From: Candidatus Sulfopaludibacter sp. SbA3
GTDB taxonomy: Bacteria; Acidobacteriota; Terriglobia; 2-12-FULL-54-10
Length of the DNA: 15,474 nucleotides
NCBI GenBank assembly: GCA_945865705.1
Contig: CAMBEY010000035.1
Location: 1 to 15,474, forward strand
Reading direction: 5' to 3'
Numbering within the stretch: the stretch's first letter is position 1; the number at the start of each line of letters is the position of its first letter. Under the pieces are notes generated by a model. That model was given only the letters and a program-made list of their open reading frames with translations. It made no database searches and was not told the DNA's origin. Positions 14,475 to 15,474 of the stretch are shown in pieces. The position numbers and the translations under genes were made by a program.

Positions 14475-14533
14475 TACCTTAAAACATTCGCCACCCGTTG
14501 CCCCGTGCCGCGCAATTCCCTTGAATTGTTTCG

Positions 14534-14799
14534 ACGTCAGGGCACGACTTCAGTCGTGCCGCAAAGCAGTAATGACACCTTCTTCCGATCTGCCGAAGGC
14601 GGGAGCGCAGTCACGCCAGGGACGGAGCGGAATTTCGTCGCACTTTGCTCGACCTCCCGGTAAACCGCACGAACCAAGGACGCAACAGCACTCATGCGCG
14701 CTGCGTCCCGGCACGCCGGGACTTCGCTTTGGCCTACGGCAGTGAGGAAGTGTTTTCCTACCCAATCGTTTCGGCATGACTGAAGTCGTGCCCTGACGT
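14534..14799. mobile_element. 266 bp REPIN/MITE-like element with 28 bp inverted ends
   Basis: Positions 14534-14561 and 14772-14799 are inverted copies of each other with one mismatch in 28 bp. Each end is itself a hairpin: GGCACGACTTCAGTCGTGCC at the left (14541-14560), and a copy with one mismatch at the right. No transposase is encoded; open frames through it are fortuitous. It occupies most of the gap between trmJ and the SEFIR gene. Confidence 0.75.
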
Positions 14800-14878
14800 T
14801 CCGCGCATCCACTCACACCTCGGATGTGGTTCGTGTTGGGCTATGATACAGAGTTATCAATGAATCGTGAGGTCGCCA

Positions 14879-15474
14879 TTGAGCCAAGAAAATCCCAGCC
14901 CGGCACAGCGCGTATTCATCAGCTACGCCCATGGAGACGATGACTTTCAAGACCGCGTGCTTGCCCTTGCCGACCGACTGCGCGATCCGTATCGCGTGAA
15001 CGCAGAGCTCGACCAATACCATCAATCTGTTCCTAAAGGCTGGCCGACGTGGATGGAGGATGAGATCGAGGCATCCGAATTCGTCCTGGTCATTTGTACG
15101 GAAACCTATCTCCGGCGATTTCGGAAAAGGGAAGTAGATGGGAAAGGTTTGGGAGCTACCTGGGAAGGCGCGATCATCACGCAGGAATTGTACGATGGTC
15201 AAGGCCGAAATGAGAAATTCATTCCCGTGCTTCTGTCGCGCGATGATATGGTCTACATCCCCACTATTCTGCGAGCATTCGATCACTACGATGTCTCAAC
15301 AGATGCAGGCTACGAGACTCTTCTCCGCCGCCTGAAGAAAAAGCCTTACACTCTGAAACCGGATTTGGCACAATTCGAGCCGGAGTTGCCGCCGCGCCAG
15401 CGCAAGCAATCTTTCTCGCCGAGCCAGCCTTTATGGAGCGCTCTACCTGCCCGCAACATTTGGTTCAAGGGGCG
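14879..15474 (+). CDS. SEFIR-domain protein, probable STAND-type signalling or defence protein (5' part)
   Basis: I chose the TTG at 14879 because GAGG (14869-14872) lies 6 nt upstream and the SEFIR domain starts about 10 residues later. The 198 codons seen are cut by the edge. The domain reads RVFISYAHGDDDFQDRVLAL, then ELDQYHQSVPKGWPTWMEDE, ASEFVLVICTETYLRRF, TWEGAIITQELYD and EKFIPVLLS. This is the bacterial SEFIR pattern, related to TIR, roughly residues 10-160. After a polar, proline-rich linker the last visible residues WSALPARNIWFKG resemble the N-P-x-F-x-G-R entry to NB-ARC/TPR or similar STAND modules. Such proteins sense a trigger through C-terminal repeats and act through the TIR-like domain; several TIR-STAND proteins are anti-phage systems. 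The SEFIR call is firm; the STAND part and the defence role are inferred. Confidence 0.87.
   Translation, partial: MSQENPSPAQRVFISYAHGDDDFQDRVLALADRLRDPYRVNAELDQYHQSVPKGWPTWMEDEIEASEFVLVICTETYLRRFRKREVDGKGLGATWEGAIITQELYDGQGRNEKFIPVLLSRDDMVYIPTILRAFDHYDVSTDAGYETLLRRLKKKPYTLKPDLAQFEPELPPRQRKQSFSPSQPLWSALPARNIWFKG

Noticed and set aside
14537..14816. Two minus-strand open frames of about 90 codons
   Set aside because: They lie entirely in the 266 bp inverted-end element and encode repeat-derived peptides.
14842..14847. TATGAT as the -10 of the SEFIR gene
   Set aside because: No acceptable -35 lies 16-18 bp upstream, so I did not call a promoter.

Overview
This window looks like bacterial chromosome with moderately high GC. 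The most likely source is an Acidobacteriota-type genome. That is an inference from three things: the style of the AsmA, TPR, LepB and RNase III genes, a TrmJ with long insertions, and above all several families of short GC-rich palindromic repeats of a kind common in that phylum. No rRNA, tRNA, CRISPR array or transposase gene was seen.

Left part (1-8765, minus strand): a run of genes read right to left. A sigma70-like promoter (8737-8765) precedes a secreted TPR protein that carries what looks like an inactivated metallopeptidase module (6990-8681). Next come a second secreted TPR protein (6034-6993), RNase III (rnc, 5230-6003) and signal peptidase I (lepB, 4404-5225). These four are packed with overlaps or gaps of a few bases and are probably one operon. 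After a short gap follow a large AsmA-family envelope protein (1440-4289), a small exported protein of unknown function (686-1399), and the N-terminal part of uroporphyrinogen-III C-methyltransferase (cobA), which runs off the left edge.

Middle part (8872-11012): an accessory patch. A small XRE-family regulator and a 130-residue conserved unknown protein are divergently arranged around two tandem GGACNATAGTCC operator-like palindromes. A vapBC-type toxin-antitoxin pair follows. Beyond it lies a second, decayed copy of the toxin's 3' end, cut off by a 202 bp MITE-like element with inverted ends. The 607 bp between vapB and acs (10406-11012) hold the vapB promoter and operator candidates, the toxin remnant, the MITE-like element and an unassigned acs leader.

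Right part (11013-15474): acetyl-CoA synthetase (acs, plus strand) with a strong rho-independent terminator, then a TrmJ-type tRNA 2'-O-methyltransferase (minus strand). The trmJ coding region has absorbed a simple-repeat segment containing a G-quadruplex motif, and also a long polar low-complexity insert. The 441 bp between trmJ and the next gene (14438-14878) are almost entirely repeats: a hairpin, a small palindrome and a 266 bp REPIN/MITE-like element with 28 bp inverted ends. The window ends inside a plus-strand gene with an N-terminal SEFIR (TIR-like) domain. Its last visible residues look like the entry to a STAND-type NTPase, suggesting a signalling or anti-phage defence protein.

The best candidates for new biology are the SEFIR protein at the right edge, the XRE operator unit, and the palindromic repeats that have entered coding sequence.
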